Source: Elusimicrobiota bacterium (lineage in GTDB: Bacteria; Elusimicrobiota; Elusimicrobia; UBA1565; UBA9628). From it: a stretch of DNA of 6,108 bases. Below the pieces are notes generated by a model. It saw nothing but the letters and a program-made list of their open reading frames with translations. It did not search any database and was not told the origin of the DNA. Position numbers and translations under genes: made by a program. The stretch covers positions 1 to 6,108 of the forward strand of contig JAQUNT010000156.1 in assembly GCA_028717525.1 (NCBI GenBank), read 5' to 3'. Shown here piece by piece: positions 5,618 through 6,108 of this stretch. Position 1 is the first letter of the stretch, and each line of letters opens with the position of its first letter.

Positions 5618-6108
5618 GGGCGGAACGGAGCTTCTCCAGCTCGCGCTTGAGCCCGGCGATCTCGGCCAGGCGCAGGGCTTCCTGGCGGGCCGAGGTCTCG
5701 GCCCATTCGCTGCGGATGTTCTCGTTGACCGCGCGCAGGCGGTTGGACTCCTGCTCCAGGGCCTCCGCCCGCGCCAGCAGCGCGGCGCGCTCCTCGGCCC
5801 AAGGGACCTTCTCCGCCGCGGCGATCTTCGCGGCCGCGAGCTTGGCCTCCTCCTGGGCGCGATGGCGCGCGGCCTCCAGCGCCTGGATCCTCTGGATGAA
5901 GGCGTCGCGGAAGGTCGACTCCTCTTCGAGCCGACTGCGCAGGGCGGCGACATCCGCCTCGGGCTGCGCGGCCAGGCGGCGCTCCAGATCGGCCAGGCGC
6001 GCCCGCAAGGAGGGGGCCTCGTCGGCCGGCTGCGGCCGCGTCTTGAGAGCCGCCAACTCGGCTTCCCGCTGCTTGATCGAAGCCCGGGCCTCGGCCAGGA
6101 GGCCGCCC
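5613..6108 (-). CDS. Alanine-rich coiled-coil protein, N-terminus outside the window
   Basis: The frame ends at TAG (5613-5615) and stays open to the window edge. The only start-like codon near the edge is a TTG at 6054-6056, but the codons before it keep coding coiled-coil sequence (ASIKQREAELAAL), so the gene almost certainly begins upstream. The visible 164 residues are Ala, Glu, Arg, Leu and Gln rich with heptad-like spacing of Leu/Ala (for example LRARLADLERRLAAQ and LKRELEKLRSAR) and one likely break at PQPADEAP. There are no cysteines, no membrane spans and no catalytic motif. Long coiled coils of this type act as structural, scaffold or polymerising proteins; a specific role cannot be inferred. 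It is convergent with the ZIP gene, so it is probably unrelated in function. Confidence 0.7.
   Translation of the reverse strand, partial: GGLLAEARASIKQREAELAALKTRPQPADEAPSLRARLADLERRLAAQPEADVAALRSRLEEESTFRDAFIQRIQALEAARHRAQEEAKLAAAKIAAAEKVPWAEERAALLARAEALEQESNRLRAVNENIRSEWAETSARQEALRLAEIAGLKRELEKLRSAR

Noticed and set aside
6054..6056. TTG as the start of the coiled-coil protein
   Set aside because: Coiled-coil coding sequence continues upstream to the window edge without a stop, so the true start is outside the window.

Overview
This is a very GC-rich bacterial window carrying six protein genes, two of which run off the window edges. I see no rRNA, tRNA, CRISPR array or insertion sequence. 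The lineage cannot be fixed from sequence alone. The long Ala/Pro/Gly-rich N-terminus of the secreted protease, the consensus -10 boxes lying directly against start codons and the small membrane proteins would fit a GC-rich, diderm-type lineage. Elusimicrobiota is my tentative guess; Myxococcota or another delta-type lineage is the main alternative.

Layout: (1) 1-2149 (+) is the 3' part of a secreted zinc metalloprotease of the fungalysin/thermolysin type (M36/M4-like), with a propeptide, a small beta-sandwich insert and a catalytic domain that keeps all key residues. A strong hairpin follows it. (2) 2252-3201 (+) is a two-gene operon with an overlapping stop and start: an 87-residue multi-pass membrane protein, then a single-pass membrane protein whose extracytoplasmic part is a carboxypeptidase-regulatory-like domain on an Ala-Ala-Thr repeat and Pro/Ala linker. 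(3) 3198-4780 (-) is a metal-type ABC importer pair, ATPase then permease, joined by a 4-base ATGA overlap. (4) 4859-5602 (+), divergent from the ABC pair across 78 bases, is a ZIP-family metal transporter with the HNFIDG and HEVPHEIGD motifs. (5) 5613-6108 (-) is the C-terminal part of an alanine-rich coiled-coil protein.

The ABC pair and the ZIP protein form a divergent metal-uptake island, most likely for zinc, manganese or iron. No substrate-binding protein gene is visible with the ABC pair. All three intact transcription-unit starts (2252, 4780 minus, 4859) have a -10-like hexamer ending 7-8 bases before the ATG and no usable Shine-Dalgarno sequence, which points to leaderless transcripts. 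I found no clearly new multi-gene system. The most notable items are the leaderless architecture, the protease's short HExxH-to-Glu spacing, the non-canonical permease motif, and the uncharacterised membrane pair at 2252-3201.
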